A stretch of DNA of 15,947 bases from Deltaproteobacteria bacterium UBA796 (GCA_002296975.1 DBIS01000371.1:1-15947); one strand, 5' to 3'; shown: positions 1 through 7,980, counted from the stretch's first letter. Made by a program: numbers and translations. The notes: generated by a model from the sequence alone, not told the origin.

Positions 1-1242
1 GGCGACGGCGACTGCGACGACCGGGAGCCCATGGCGTACCCCGGGCATCCGGAGCTTTGCGACGGGATCGACAACGATTGCGACGGTGACGAGGACGAAC
101 GCTTTGATATTGAAGTGGTCGAAACCGAGGACGGTTTCGACATTGGTGACCCCTCTATTGTTCGGGTAGATGGTGCAGGACGGGCCCACATTGTCGCGCA
201 CGACTCAAGCACCGGCGAAGTGGTTTACCTCCAAGTCAACACCGAAGGCGAGATGACCGAAGACACAGTCCTCGTCGCTGATTCAAACTTTGATGGTGCG
301 TACCTCGATGCAGAACTCGACGTCGATGGCACCCTCCATATTGGGTACACCTCAGACATCGATTACGGCAGGGGCATTCACCGCTCGTTGTGGTATGTGA
401 CCCGCACCGCCAGCGGCATGTGGTCGAGCCCCGCCTTGATCGACGGCAGCGTCACCGGCGAATTGGAGCGCGGCCAATATGTCGACCTTGCGATTCACCG
501 AGGCGACTTTTTGGGCAACACACCAAGCTTTGCCTACCTGAACGGCGACCACAGCACCCCCATGCTGGCGGATGTCCTGATGGCAGGGACCGACCCCCTC
601 GTGTTTGCCATGGGCACCAGCTACTTAGAAGGCTTCACCGGTGTTCCATCTGGAACACATACCACCATGGACATCGACCAAACCGGTCGCCAACATGTGG
701 CCTTCTTCGACCCGAATGCCGACTTTAGCACGGCCCCCCAGATTCAATACACAGACTTTTTATGGAACCCGGAAGCCCTCTTGGGTGCTGGCGGATCCTT
801 TGGTGACCTGCTCCCAGAGTACGGTGATTTTGAATCAACGGTCATCGAGGCCAACGCCACCGATTTGAGCCTAAGGACCCGTCACGAGGACAACGTACCC
901 TGCATCGCCTACCAAGATGTCGATGCTCGCGACCTGATGCTCACCTGCCGTGAAGCAGACGGCTGGGCAAACGAAACAGTCTACGCAACCGGCCTCACCG
1001 GTGCTGAACCCGCCTTACTCATCAACGGTGCCGATGAAATGTTCATCTCGTTTTACGACGAAGGGACAAAGGACCTGATGTTGGCCATCAAACGCAAAGA
1101 GGCTGCCTGGGAGATCATCACGGTCGACGCAGAGGGCGATGTTGGTCGGGCATCTTCTGTGGCATTTGGTCCCGATGGCCGCCTGCACATCAGCTATTAT
1201 GACAACAGTCAAAACACCGTGCGGTACGCAGTCGGCTTTTAA
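1..1242 (+). CDS. MopE-type metal-binding-motif / beta-propeller-like secreted protein (5' partial)
   Basis: The reading frame is open from base 1, so the start and any signal peptide lie to the left; the ATG at 31 is internal. The visible N-terminus reads GDGDCDD, then PGHPELCDG and DNDCDGDEDE. This is the Asp/Cys-rich putative metal-binding motif of MopE-like surface proteins common in Myxococcota and relatives. The rest of the protein repeats a degenerate element of the form 'DG.xHI.Y.D....L.Y' near bases 160-240, 310-410, 660-760, 890-960, 1020-1090 and 1170-1240 (for example GRAHIVAHDS, GTLHIGYTSD, GRLHISYYDN). That pattern suggests a beta-propeller of about six or more blades. An extracellular or outer-surface location with Ca- or Cu-binding stalk motifs is inferred from the family. 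No catalytic residues are recognised and the ligand is unknown. The gene converges on deoA with a 21-nt gap. Confidence 0.8.
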   Translation, partial: GDGDCDDREPMAYPGHPELCDGIDNDCDGDEDERFDIEVVETEDGFDIGDPSIVRVDGAGRAHIVAHDSSTGEVVYLQVNTEGEMTEDTVLVADSNFDGAYLDAELDVDGTLHIGYTSDIDYGRGIHRSLWYVTRTASGMWSSPALIDGSVTGELERGQYVDLAIHRGDFLGNTPSFAYLNGDHSTPMLADVLMAGTDPLVFAMGTSYLEGFTGVPSGTHTTMDIDQTGRQHVAFFDPNADFSTAPQIQYTDFLWNPEALLGAGGSFGDLLPEYGDFESTVIEANATDLSLRTRHEDNVPCIAYQDVDARDLMLTCREADGWANETVYATGLTGAEPALLINGADEMFISFYDEGTKDLMLAIKRKEAAWEIITVDAEGDVGRASSVAFGPDGRLHISYYDNSQNTVRYAVGF

Positions 1243-1263
1243 GGCCTGCATACCCCGGGGCAG

Positions 1264-2466
1264 CTATGAGGCGCTGATGCCGTAGGCGCCTTCGACCAGC
1301 GCCTTCGCCTCGTCGACGCCTTTTTCGGCAACCCTCAAAGTGACCAAGGGCTCGCCGGCCTCTACATTCTCGCCAATCTTTTTATGCAAGGTGAGCCCCA
1401 CGCCCGGATGAACTGCAGCCGAAGCGTGTGCTCGTCCCGCGCCCAAAACAAAAACAGCGCGCCCAATAGCCAGGGCGTCACATTTGGTGACCATGCCTGA
1501 CAGTTGGGACTCAATCACCAGCGTTTTACAGCCGGCACCGTGTAAGCGGACATTTAAGTCGCCACCCTGGGCATGAACCATCCGGCAAAAACGTTCATAG
1601 GCCGCCCCCGAAGACAACGTCGCTTTCGCCCTGGGGTCCCCGATCAAATCGGTGGTCAGGGCCGCCAAATCACCCGGCCCTTCACCTTTGAGACAGGCTA
1701 TCGACTCCTCGACCTCGATGGCATTCCCCACGGTTCGACCCAAAGGTTGGTTCATATCGGTGAGCACTGCCCGGGTAAGCAATCCCGCCCCCCGACCAAC
1801 ACGACACAGCATGTCTGCAAGCTCAGTGGCCGCCGCATGGGTTTTCATAAACGCACCGCTTCCCCACTTGACATCCAAAACCAGTTCATCGATGCCTTCG
1901 GCCAACTTTTTGGACAAAATGCTGGCCGTGATCAATGGGATGGATGGCACCGTGCTGGTCTCGTTACGAAGCGCGTATAAGGTGCGGTCCGCAGGCGCTA
2001 AACTACCCGTTTGCCCTGAAATAAAGCAGCCCACATCGTCTAGGATGAGCCGCAGCGCAGCAGGCTCCAAATCGGTGCAAAAGCCGGGAATCGCCTCAAG
2101 TTTGTCGAGGGTACCCCCGGTATGACCGAGCCCACGGCCGCTGATCATCGGCACCCGGCTGCCCAACTCTGCCCACAAGGGTGCCAATATCAAAGATACC
2201 TTGTCCCCCACCCCACCCGTGGAGTGTTTATCGACAAAAGGTCCCTCAAGGCCGGACCAGTCCAAGCGCGTGCCTGAGCTGGCCATCGCCTCGGTGAGGT
2301 CGACGGTCTCGTCAACGGTCATCCCGCGATTAAAAACAAAGGCCAAAAATGCAGCCGCTTGTGGACGGGTAACGGCGCCGTTTACAACCCCATCAACGAA
2401 AGCCTGAATTTGCGCCCGATTAAGCTCACATCCATCTCGCTTTGCTTCGAGAATCTCGCCGATCAT
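1264..2466 (-). CDS. deoA: Thymidine / pyrimidine-nucleoside phosphorylase
   Basis: This cytosolic enzyme splits thymidine or (deoxy)uridine with phosphate to give the free base and (deoxy)ribose-1-phosphate. The 400-residue protein shows the family in order: an N-terminal helical domain, the phosphate-binding KHSTGGVGDKVSL loop (residues about 80-92), the family signature SGRGLGHTGGTLDKLEAIPG (about 109-128), the substrate segment around ALRNETSTV, SIPLI and SILSKKLAEG, and a C-terminal PYNP-type domain. It is somewhat shorter than the roughly 430-440 residues usual for E. coli DeoA or Bacillus Pdp, but no motif is missing. The ATG start (2466-2464) directly follows the deoC stop (TGAATG), so translation is probably coupled. 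Whether it is specific for thymidine or accepts uridine cannot be told from the sequence. DeoB, needed to link its product to DeoC, is not in the window. Confidence 0.93.
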   Translation of the reverse strand: MIGEILEAKRDGCELNRAQIQAFVDGVVNGAVTRPQAAAFLAFVFNRGMTVDETVDLTEAMASSGTRLDWSGLEGPFVDKHSTGGVGDKVSLILAPLWAELGSRVPMISGRGLGHTGGTLDKLEAIPGFCTDLEPAALRLILDDVGCFISGQTGSLAPADRTLYALRNETSTVPSIPLITASILSKKLAEGIDELVLDVKWGSGAFMKTHAAATELADMLCRVGRGAGLLTRAVLTDMNQPLGRTVGNAIEVEESIACLKGEGPGDLAALTTDLIGDPRAKATLSSGAAYERFCRMVHAQGGDLNVRLHGAGCKTLVIESQLSGMVTKCDALAIGRAVFVLGAGRAHASAAVHPGVGLTLHKKIGENVEAGEPLVTLRVAEKGVDEAKALVEGAYGISAS

Positions 2467-3321
2467 TCAGTACGCACCCGTACCCTTACCGCCTGTGACG
2501 ATGGCCACACTCGCTGAGGCACCAAGGCGATTGGCACCTGCAGCCAACATTGCGTGGGCATCGGCGACAGACCGGACACCACCTGAAGCTTTCACGCCGA
2601 TATCTGGCCCAACGACCGCTCTCATCAACGCAACGTCTTCTGCCGTCGCACCGCCACCACCAAAGCCCGTAGATGTCTTCACAAATGCGGCGCCTGCGGC
2701 CTTTGAGAGGGTGCAGCCAACTATCTTCTCGTCACGCTCGAGCATCGTGGTCTCTAAAATCACTTTGACCGGGCGGCCTTGAGCAGCGCGAACGACGGCC
2801 TTGATGTCCTCAAAAACCATGTCGTGATCGCCGCCTTTGAGTGCACCGATGTTGATCACCATATCGATCTCGTCGGCACCATCAGCGATGGCCTCTCGGG
2901 TTTCGAGCGCTTTTGAGCGTGTGGCCATCGCACCAAGGGGAAACCCGACCACACAAATAGCCATCGACCGACAACCGGCCAACAAGTCCGAAGCCAAACG
3001 AATCCAGGTGCTGTTAACGCACACCGAGGCGAAGCCATATTGCCGAGCCTCATCGCAGACCTTCACGATCTGGTCGCGAGTAACGGTGGGTTTGAGCAAA
3101 GTGTGATCGATAAACTTAGCGACGTCCGAAGGCCCACCAGGGGAGCTTCCGTCCGAGCCAAGCCGGTCGGCGCCCGCGGCGACAAGACCCTTGAGGCGCG
3201 TCGAATTATTCCACGACCCACGGACCGAAGCCAGCGGAGGAACCGCGCTCATTTGCAGTTCCTCCGTCACCCGCTTTGCGATGCGCTCAACGAGCGCATC
3301 AATGTCTGAGGCGCCAGCCAT
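2467..3321 (-). CDS. deoC: Deoxyribose-phosphate aldolase with N-terminal extension
   Basis: This class I aldolase cleaves 2-deoxyribose-5-phosphate to acetaldehyde and glyceraldehyde-3-phosphate. The core begins near residue 66 (KFIDHTLLKP). It contains D153 in DEIDMVINIGA, the Schiff-base lysine K215 in FVKTSTGFG, and the second catalytic lysine K244 in GVKASGG. These match D102, K167 and K201 of the E. coli enzyme, so it should be active. The core length is normal, but about 65 residues precede it: an amphipathic helix (IDALVERIAKRVTEEL, residues 7-22) and then a Pro/Gly/Ser-rich linker. This resembles a bacterial-microcompartment encapsulation peptide, which is my inference; no shell genes are in view. 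The start ATG lies 2 nt after the cyclophilin stop. A GAGG seven bases upstream sits inside the cyclophilin coding end, which favours this start and translational coupling. Confidence 0.95.
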   Translation of the reverse strand: MAGASDIDALVERIAKRVTEELQMSAVPPLASVRGSWNNSTRLKGLVAAGADRLGSDGSSPGGPSDVAKFIDHTLLKPTVTRDQIVKVCDEARQYGFASVCVNSTWIRLASDLLAGCRSMAICVVGFPLGAMATRSKALETREAIADGADEIDMVINIGALKGGDHDMVFEDIKAVVRAAQGRPVKVILETTMLERDEKIVGCTLSKAAGAAFVKTSTGFGGGGATAEDVALMRAVVGPDIGVKASGGVRSVADAHAMLAAGANRLGASASVAIVTGGKGTGAY

Positions 3322-3323
3322 AT

Positions 3324-3842
3324 TTAGGCCTCGATTGTGATGGTGTTGACACTAATCGGCACAATCGGGTTGTCCCGGTGTCCGGTGTCCGTTGTCCCAA
3401 TGTTCTCAACGATGTCCATGCCTTCTATGACCTTTCCAAACACTGGATGCTTGGATGGGCTGCGGGTGTCGAACCAATCCAAAAAGCTGTTGTGGACAGT
3501 GTTGATAAAGAACTGCGAACCGCCCGAGTTGGGGCTGCCTGTGTTGGCCATTGAGAGGGTGCCCGGCTCGTTGCTGAACTTGGCATCATCAACAAACTCG
3601 TCTTGAATATTTCCGTGTGGAGGGCCACCGGTTCCGGCCATTCCGCTCTCTGGGTCCTTGGAGTGAGGACATCCAAATTGGATCATGAAGTTGGCGATAA
3701 CCCGGTGAAAATGCAGGCCATTATAAAAACCGTCGTTGGCCAAATCCATGAAGTTTTTAGAGGTGACGGGCATCTTATCGAGAAAAATCTCGACCTTAAA
3801 GCTGCCTTCTGATGTGTCAAATGTTGCGATTGGGTTGCCCAT
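3324..3842 (-). CDS. Cyclophilin-type peptidyl-prolyl cis-trans isomerase
   Basis: This enzyme isomerises Xaa-Pro bonds. The 172-residue single-domain cyclophilin shows active-site motifs FHRVIANFMIQFG (R47, F52, M53, Q55), SMANTGSPNSGGSQFFI (Q110, F111, F112) and KHPVFGKV (H132), so it should be catalytically competent. No signal peptide is visible with the chosen start, so a cytoplasmic location is likely. The frame stays open to 3884, giving 14 more residues. I chose the ATG at 3842-3840 because a perfect AGGAGG lies 5 nt upstream and the family's usual beginning (short beta strand ATFDTSEGSF) follows at once. It is the first gene of a cluster with deoC and deoA, separated from deoC by 2 nt. 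No functional link to nucleoside catabolism is known to me. Symbols such as ppiB are not assigned because paralogues are common. Confidence 0.94.
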   Translation of the reverse strand: MGNPIATFDTSEGSFKVEIFLDKMPVTSKNFMDLANDGFYNGLHFHRVIANFMIQFGCPHSKDPESGMAGTGGPPHGNIQDEFVDDAKFSNEPGTLSMANTGSPNSGGSQFFINTVHNSFLDWFDTRSPSKHPVFGKVIEGMDIVENIGTTDTGHRDNPIVPISVNTITIEA

Positions 3843-3930
3843 GACGGCCTCCTGTTTGGGTTGTACCGCCCCTGTATCCTGCAAGCGACGTCAACGGGAG
3901 CATAGACACACAAGGTGATACACACAGTTC
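3843..3930. promoter_or_regulatory. Divergent intergenic region, cyclophilin / tyrosine phosphatase
   Basis: These 88 bases separate two divergently read genes and must hold start signals for both. On the plus strand AAGGTGAT (3912-3919) is a good anti-Shine-Dalgarno match but sits rather far from the ATG at 3931, about 13 nt from GGTG. On the minus strand a TTGACG could be a -35 element, but no well-spaced -10 follows. I do not assign promoters precisely. Confidence 0.5.
3848..3853 (-). promoter_or_regulatory. Ribosome binding site fixing the cyclophilin start
   Basis: AGGAGG on the minus strand, 5 nt before the ATG at 3842. It decides against the longer in-frame start near 3884. Confidence 0.85.
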
Positions 3931-4395
3931 ATGCATGATCCCCTCCGACTGCTCTTTGTTTGTACAGGCAATATTTGCCGCTCTCCCATGGCTGAAGGCT
4001 ATGCCTTGGCCTACGGCGCCCAACGGGGATGGCCGATCGCAGCGCGGTCTGGCGGTGTATTGGGCATCATCGACAAGCCCGCAGACCCTCTCGCTATAAA
4101 GGTGATGGCCGAGGTCGATGTCGACATTTCCACTCACCGCTCCCAAGGTGTGACCGAGGAGATGATGAGCTGGGCGAACTACGTCCTGGTCATGGAGCTT
4201 CACCACGCAGCGAAATTGCGTGAGCGTTTCGAGGCATTTGAAGACAAAATTCTGGTGATCGCCAACTTTGGTGGAATGATGGAAGTCAGCGACCCCATCG
4301 GTGGATGGCGGTGGAAGTTTCGTCGGTGCCGCAAGGACGTCATCCGGTGCGTAGAAGGCTTTATGGATGGACTCCCGCCACCGGGATCGCGCTGA
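3931..4395 (+). CDS. Low-molecular-weight protein-tyrosine phosphatase family protein
   Basis: This 154-residue cytosolic protein has the P-loop near its N-terminus, FVCTGNICRSP, i.e. C11-X5-R17-S18. The general-acid Asp-Pro is present in VSDPIGG (D121-P122). Together these give the full catalytic set of low-molecular-weight phosphotyrosine phosphatases, which use a cysteinyl-phosphate intermediate. Arsenate reductases share the fold; the classical DP loop argues for a phosphatase, but the substrate is not shown. It could equally act on a small phosphorylated metabolite or on phospho-arginine, as some family members do. It is divergent from the cyclophilin and converges on the Ser/Thr kinase gene with a 26-nt gap. 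That proximity is suggestive at most, since the strands are opposite and the kinase is predicted to act on Ser/Thr. Confidence 0.88.
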   Translation: MHDPLRLLFVCTGNICRSPMAEGYALAYGAQRGWPIAARSGGVLGIIDKPADPLAIKVMAEVDVDISTHRSQGVTEEMMSWANYVLVMELHHAAKLRERFEAFEDKILVIANFGGMMEVSDPIGGWRWKFRRCRKDVIRCVEGFMDGLPPPGSR

Positions 4396-4421
4396 ACGGC
4401 GTTCAACCGCGGAGACGCAAC

Positions 4422-6071
4422 TCAGTTCCCAACAAAACGTTCGCCTTCAAAAGACCACACACGGTTGAGGTCTGCACCCGACTTGACCATGAGATCAAAC
4501 CGATGGGTGCGCCCATCTTGGGCCCGAAGTTCGATGTTGCGAACCCCCGCTGCCGTCACCCGCCGAAACAGAGGGGTTTTCCGAACAAATTCACCGTCGA
4601 TATAAACCCGCGAGCTGGGGATACTGCTGATGGTCACCCAGCCTTCGCCGTCCATTTCAACCGGCGCTGCGACAGGTCTAGGGGCAGAAACTGGAGAGAC
4701 CACGGCCGGCTGTGACGCCACAACGGGCGCTGGCCGAGCAAGCTTCGGCACTGAAGCCGGTGGTGCAGTGACGACATCGACGACATCGACGACATCGACG
4801 ACATCGCCGGCTTCGATCGCATCGACCGGCGCTTCAGCCGAGTCTTCTTGAAACAAGCGCATCGAGGTGAAGCCCAAAATGGCGATCGCGACGAGCACCA
4901 AAACAGGCAGCACTAAACGCTCGAAATCTATCTCGGCGACCGTTGGCGGAGCGGGCTCAACCCTGCGCACAGGACGCACGGGGCGCTCCACATCTCCGAA
5001 AGAAAGCGCCAGCCCATCTGTACCCGCCTGAGTGGTCAAAGAACCCGGGTCGGCGTCATGGACAATTTTTCGTGGAGGCTCGGCCTTAGCGCCCGCCTCG
5101 CGTGCGGTTCGTGCGGAGAGATTAAACCCGTTCATTTGCTGTTGAAACCGATTCAACCCATCCCGAGACGAGATGGGGTCGGCGATGACCGCTGATAAAG
5201 CTCGCCCCATCGCCAACGCCGACTCAAAGCGTGCCAAGGGGTCACGCTGAAGGGCGCGTACCAACACGCGAGACAAAGCCCCATATTCCCGTGGCAGCTT
5301 GGCGGCGCGCCTGGCGGCCTCATCGGCGCCCAAAAACTTTTTGAGCACATCGGGCTCTTTCTCACGGAACAAGGGCTGAACCGCTGCGAGTTCGTACAAC
5401 ACCATTGCGAGGCCGAAAAGATCGGCTGAGCTGGTGACCACCTCGGCCTCGGCCTGCTCTGGAGACATATAGCCCCAGGTGCCTCGCACAGCGCCACGGG
5501 TTTCGGGCCGACTCCAACCCTTGGAAATCCCAAAGTCGAGCAGCTTCACGACCCCTTGGGGGTTGATCATCAGATTGGAGGGCTTGATGTCCCGGTGAAC
5601 CAAGTTCAGGGGCTCGCCATTTTCAGCATTGGCAGCATGGGCATGGGCCAAACCCTCACAGACTTGCCGCCCAATTTCGGCAATCACATCGAGGGGAACC
5701 GGCGCGCCATACCGGCGACATAGGCTGATCATTCTGCGAAGCGTGAGCCCGTCAACATACTCCATGACCAAATAATAACGACCATCCTGGCAGTCGAAAT
5801 CTTGGATTTGGACCACATTTTGATGCTGAAGCATTGAGCCAATCCGTGCCTCGTGGACGAACAACTCTTGGAATGGCCGATTATCCGCAAAATCCGGTAG
5901 AATCACCTTGATGGCGACCCGAGGATTTACGCCGGCCAAGCTCTCTCGCCGGGCCTCAAATACCCGCGCCATACCGCCGGTAGAGATGGGCCGTATCAAA
6001 CGATACCGACCCAAGCGTTCGGGCGTGCCATCCGCCAATTGGCGGGCGATGGGAGATGGGTCTGTGTTCAT
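4422..6071 (-). CDS. Membrane-anchored Ser/Thr protein kinase with C-terminal PEGA-like domain
   Basis: The 549-residue protein is a Hanks-type kinase. Kinase motifs in order are the glycine loop (ISTGGMARVF), VAIK lysine K55, helix-C Glu E74 (HEARIGSML), catalytic HRDIKPSN (H159-D161), DFG (179-181) and the GTWGYMSPEQ activation segment end. All key residues are present, so it should be active. A linker of about 90 residues leads to one hydrophobic segment (about 386-404, LVLPVLVLVAIAILGF). After it come four DVV repeats, a Pro/Ala/Val-rich stretch, and a PEGA-like domain (about 478-530, VTISSIPSSRVYIDGEF). The layout implies a cytoplasmic kinase with a periplasmic sensory tail. The ATG at 6071 is preferred; an in-frame TTG at 6101 would add ten residues, and neither has a clear Shine-Dalgarno. 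It follows argS on the same strand after 81 nt. Confidence 0.93.
   Translation of the reverse strand: MNTDPSPIARQLADGTPERLGRYRLIRPISTGGMARVFEARRESLAGVNPRVAIKVILPDFADNRPFQELFVHEARIGSMLQHQNVVQIQDFDCQDGRYYLVMEYVDGLTLRRMISLCRRYGAPVPLDVIAEIGRQVCEGLAHAHAANAENGEPLNLVHRDIKPSNLMINPQGVVKLLDFGISKGWSRPETRGAVRGTWGYMSPEQAEAEVVTSSADLFGLAMVLYELAAVQPLFREKEPDVLKKFLGADEAARRAAKLPREYGALSRVLVRALQRDPLARFESALAMGRALSAVIADPISSRDGLNRFQQQMNGFNLSARTAREAGAKAEPPRKIVHDADPGSLTTQAGTDGLALSFGDVERPVRPVRRVEPAPPTVAEIDFERLVLPVLVLVAIAILGFTSMRLFQEDSAEAPVDAIEAGDVVDVVDVVDVVTAPPASVPKLARPAPVVASQPAVVSPVSAPRPVAAPVEMDGEGWVTISSIPSSRVYIDGEFVRKTPLFRRVTAAGVRNIELRAQDGRTHRFDLMVKSGADLNRVWSFEGERFVGN
4771..4806. repeat. In-frame 9-bp tandem repeat (four perfect copies)
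   Basis: The unit ACGACATCG occurs four times in a row without mismatch. Read on the minus strand inside the kinase gene it encodes (Asp-Val-Val)x4, just outside the membrane segment. The perfect identity suggests recent slippage expansion, and copy number may vary between strains without shifting the frame. Confidence 0.95.
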
Positions 6072-6152
6072 GAGAAGACGGGGAGTCGACCGAAGGGTCA
6101 ACAGGCGGGTGCCACCAGCGTATCACAACCTGGATCGGAGGCAAACCCGGCT

Positions 6153-7880
6153 TTACATCCGGTCCAATGGCTCAATGCCCAACATCGCAAAACCCCGCCT
6201 CATGACAGAAGCGGTGGCCTCGACAAGAGCGAGACGCCTCTCTTTATCTGCCTCGGTCGCCGCACTGAGAACCTTCTCTTCTCGGTAAAAGCGGTTGAAA
6301 ATATTGGCGGTCTCATACAAATAATCGCAGAGTAAGTTGGGCCGATAAACCGCGGTAGCAGAAGCCACTGCGCTTCCAAAGCGAATCAAATGCATCACTA
6401 AAGCCCGCTCGAATGGACCGACTATTCCCAAAGCCGCGGTGGTCGGGGTGACCTCCCCTTTGCGCTGAATCGAACGACACCGGGCATAGCTGTACATCAG
6501 ATACGGCGCAGTGTTGCCCTCGAGGCTGAGCATTTTATCCCAGGTGAACGTCACGTTGGATTGTGGGTTTTGAGATAAATCCGCATATCGAATCGCCGCT
6601 GTGCCGACCGCCTCAGCCACGGCCGCTCGATGGTCCTCAGACAAGTCAGGGGATTTCTCGTCCGCCACAGCACGGGCGCGTGACACAGCCTCATCCACCA
6701 AATCCATCAGGCGAATCACATTGCCCTTGCGGGTGCTCATGGCACCTTCTGGCAGCACGAGCATGCCAAACCAAGTGTGGACCAAGTCCATTCCATGGTC
6801 CGGCTGCCACGCGCCCCATGCGTCGAAAACCTGCCGAAAATGAAGTTGTTGACGGGTATCGGTCACATAGACCACCCGCTCCGGCGACCAGGTCTTCTTT
6901 CGGTGGGCCAATGTCGCCAAATCGGTTGTGCCGTACAGAAACGCACCGTCCTGCTTTTGGATAACCAAAACAGTGTCCGCTAGGCCTTTCGGCCCGTCCT
7001 CAGGCCACCGAATAATGACAGCGCCCTCGCTCTCTTCGGCGATTCCTTCTGCCTTGAGTGCGGCCACCACACCGGGCAAAACTGGGTTGTAAAAGCTCTC
7101 GCCCAAAACCTCGTCGAAGGCGACACCCAAACGACCATAGACCCGGTCGAACTCCACCATCGATACTGAAATAAACCTGCTCCAAAGTGCATTATTTACC
7201 GCATCACCGGCTTGAAGCTTAGCGGTCTCTGCCCGTGCCAAATCATGGGCAGCCTCATCCGCGTCGTTACCGAACTTCACGTACAAACGCTCCAACTCAC
7301 AGATGGGGTCTGCCGCAAACGCATCGGCATCCAGCCAACGGTTCCATGCCACGATGAGCTTGCCAAATTGCGTGCCCCAATCGCCGATATGGTTGTCGGC
7401 GATCACCGTCCAACCCTGAGCCCGGTGCATCCGGTCAAGGGTGTTCCCGATGATGGTCGAACGCATATGGCCAACGTGCATTCGCTTGGCGACATTTGGG
7501 CTGGAATAATCGATAACCACCGTTCGCCCCGCGCCCCCCTGAGGGATGCCACCGCCTTCACTGCAGAGTTGGTCCTGAAGATGCGCTGATAAAAAAGAAT
7601 CGCTCAGGCTGAAGTTGATAAAACCGGGCCCCGCCACAGAGGTAGAGACCACCGCCGGATGCGCGACGAGGGCCGACACGATCTTTTCAGCAAGAGCCCG
7701 GGGGTTTTCACCCATCGCGCGAGCAAGCCGAAAAGCGTGGTTGGACTGGTAATCCCCAAACTTCGGGTTCTGGGTTGGCTGAGCCTGCTCGCCTTCGACC
7801 AGGCTGTTGTCACAACCCACAGACGCAGCGGCGTTGGCAACCATTTGATGTAGCATTTCTGGAATGGTGACAAGGGACAC
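6153..7880 (-). CDS. argS: Arginyl-tRNA synthetase
   Basis: This class I synthetase charges tRNA-Arg. The 575-residue protein has the N-terminal Add-1 region (FGDYQSNHA), the ATP-binding SPNVAKRMHVGHMRSTIIGN with the HIGH-type HVGH at 135-138, the GDWGTQFGKL segment, the KMSKS-type loop MSTRK (381-385), and the C-terminal anticodon-binding DALR-type domain ending in GIEPLDRM. Nothing essential is missing. The frame stays open to 8054, but the extra 58 residues do not resemble an ArgRS N-terminus and would overlap pdhA. I therefore choose the GTG at 7880-7878, which has GAGGAG six bases upstream and gives the usual length (about 577 in E. coli). The gene is divergent from the pdh cluster and is followed by the kinase gene on the same strand. 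Confidence 0.96.
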   Translation of the reverse strand: MSLVTIPEMLHQMVANAAASVGCDNSLVEGEQAQPTQNPKFGDYQSNHAFRLARAMGENPRALAEKIVSALVAHPAVVSTSVAGPGFINFSLSDSFLSAHLQDQLCSEGGGIPQGGAGRTVVIDYSSPNVAKRMHVGHMRSTIIGNTLDRMHRAQGWTVIADNHIGDWGTQFGKLIVAWNRWLDADAFAADPICELERLYVKFGNDADEAAHDLARAETAKLQAGDAVNNALWSRFISVSMVEFDRVYGRLGVAFDEVLGESFYNPVLPGVVAALKAEGIAEESEGAVIIRWPEDGPKGLADTVLVIQKQDGAFLYGTTDLATLAHRKKTWSPERVVYVTDTRQQLHFRQVFDAWGAWQPDHGMDLVHTWFGMLVLPEGAMSTRKGNVIRLMDLVDEAVSRARAVADEKSPDLSEDHRAAVAEAVGTAAIRYADLSQNPQSNVTFTWDKMLSLEGNTAPYLMYSYARCRSIQRKGEVTPTTAALGIVGPFERALVMHLIRFGSAVASATAVYRPNLLCDYLYETANIFNRFYREEKVLSAATEADKERRLALVEATASVMRRGFAMLGIEPLDRM

Positions 7881-7886
7881 AGGCGA

Positions 7887-7892
7887 CTCCTC
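7887..7892 (-). promoter_or_regulatory. Ribosome binding site fixing the argS GTG start
   Basis: GAGGAG on the minus strand, 6 nt before GTG 7880-7878. It supports a GTG start over the longer open frame. Confidence 0.8.
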
Positions 7893-7980
7893 AAAAGTGG
7901 ACCGGGAGCTAACCCATCTGGGCACCGTCCACACCAGCCCTTCCCCACACGGGAGGGATGCGATAGCTTGGGCTTCCAGT

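Noticed and set aside
1243..1263. Possible bidirectional terminator with CCCCGGGG
   Set aside because: The palindrome has no loop, the flanking CTGC/GCAG stem is only 4 bp, and no T-run follows on either strand.
4396..4421. Possible terminator between the phosphatase and kinase genes
   Set aside because: Only a 4-bp GCGT/ACGC pairing around a large loop is visible, and there is no T-tract.
4771..4806. CRISPR-like or regulatory direct repeats
   Set aside because: The units are contiguous 9-mers without spacers and translate in frame as DVV inside the kinase, so this is a coding microrepeat.
6072..6101. TTG start adding ten residues to the kinase
   Set aside because: It has no Shine-Dalgarno and adds no family feature; ATG 6071 is simpler, though neither start is strongly supported.
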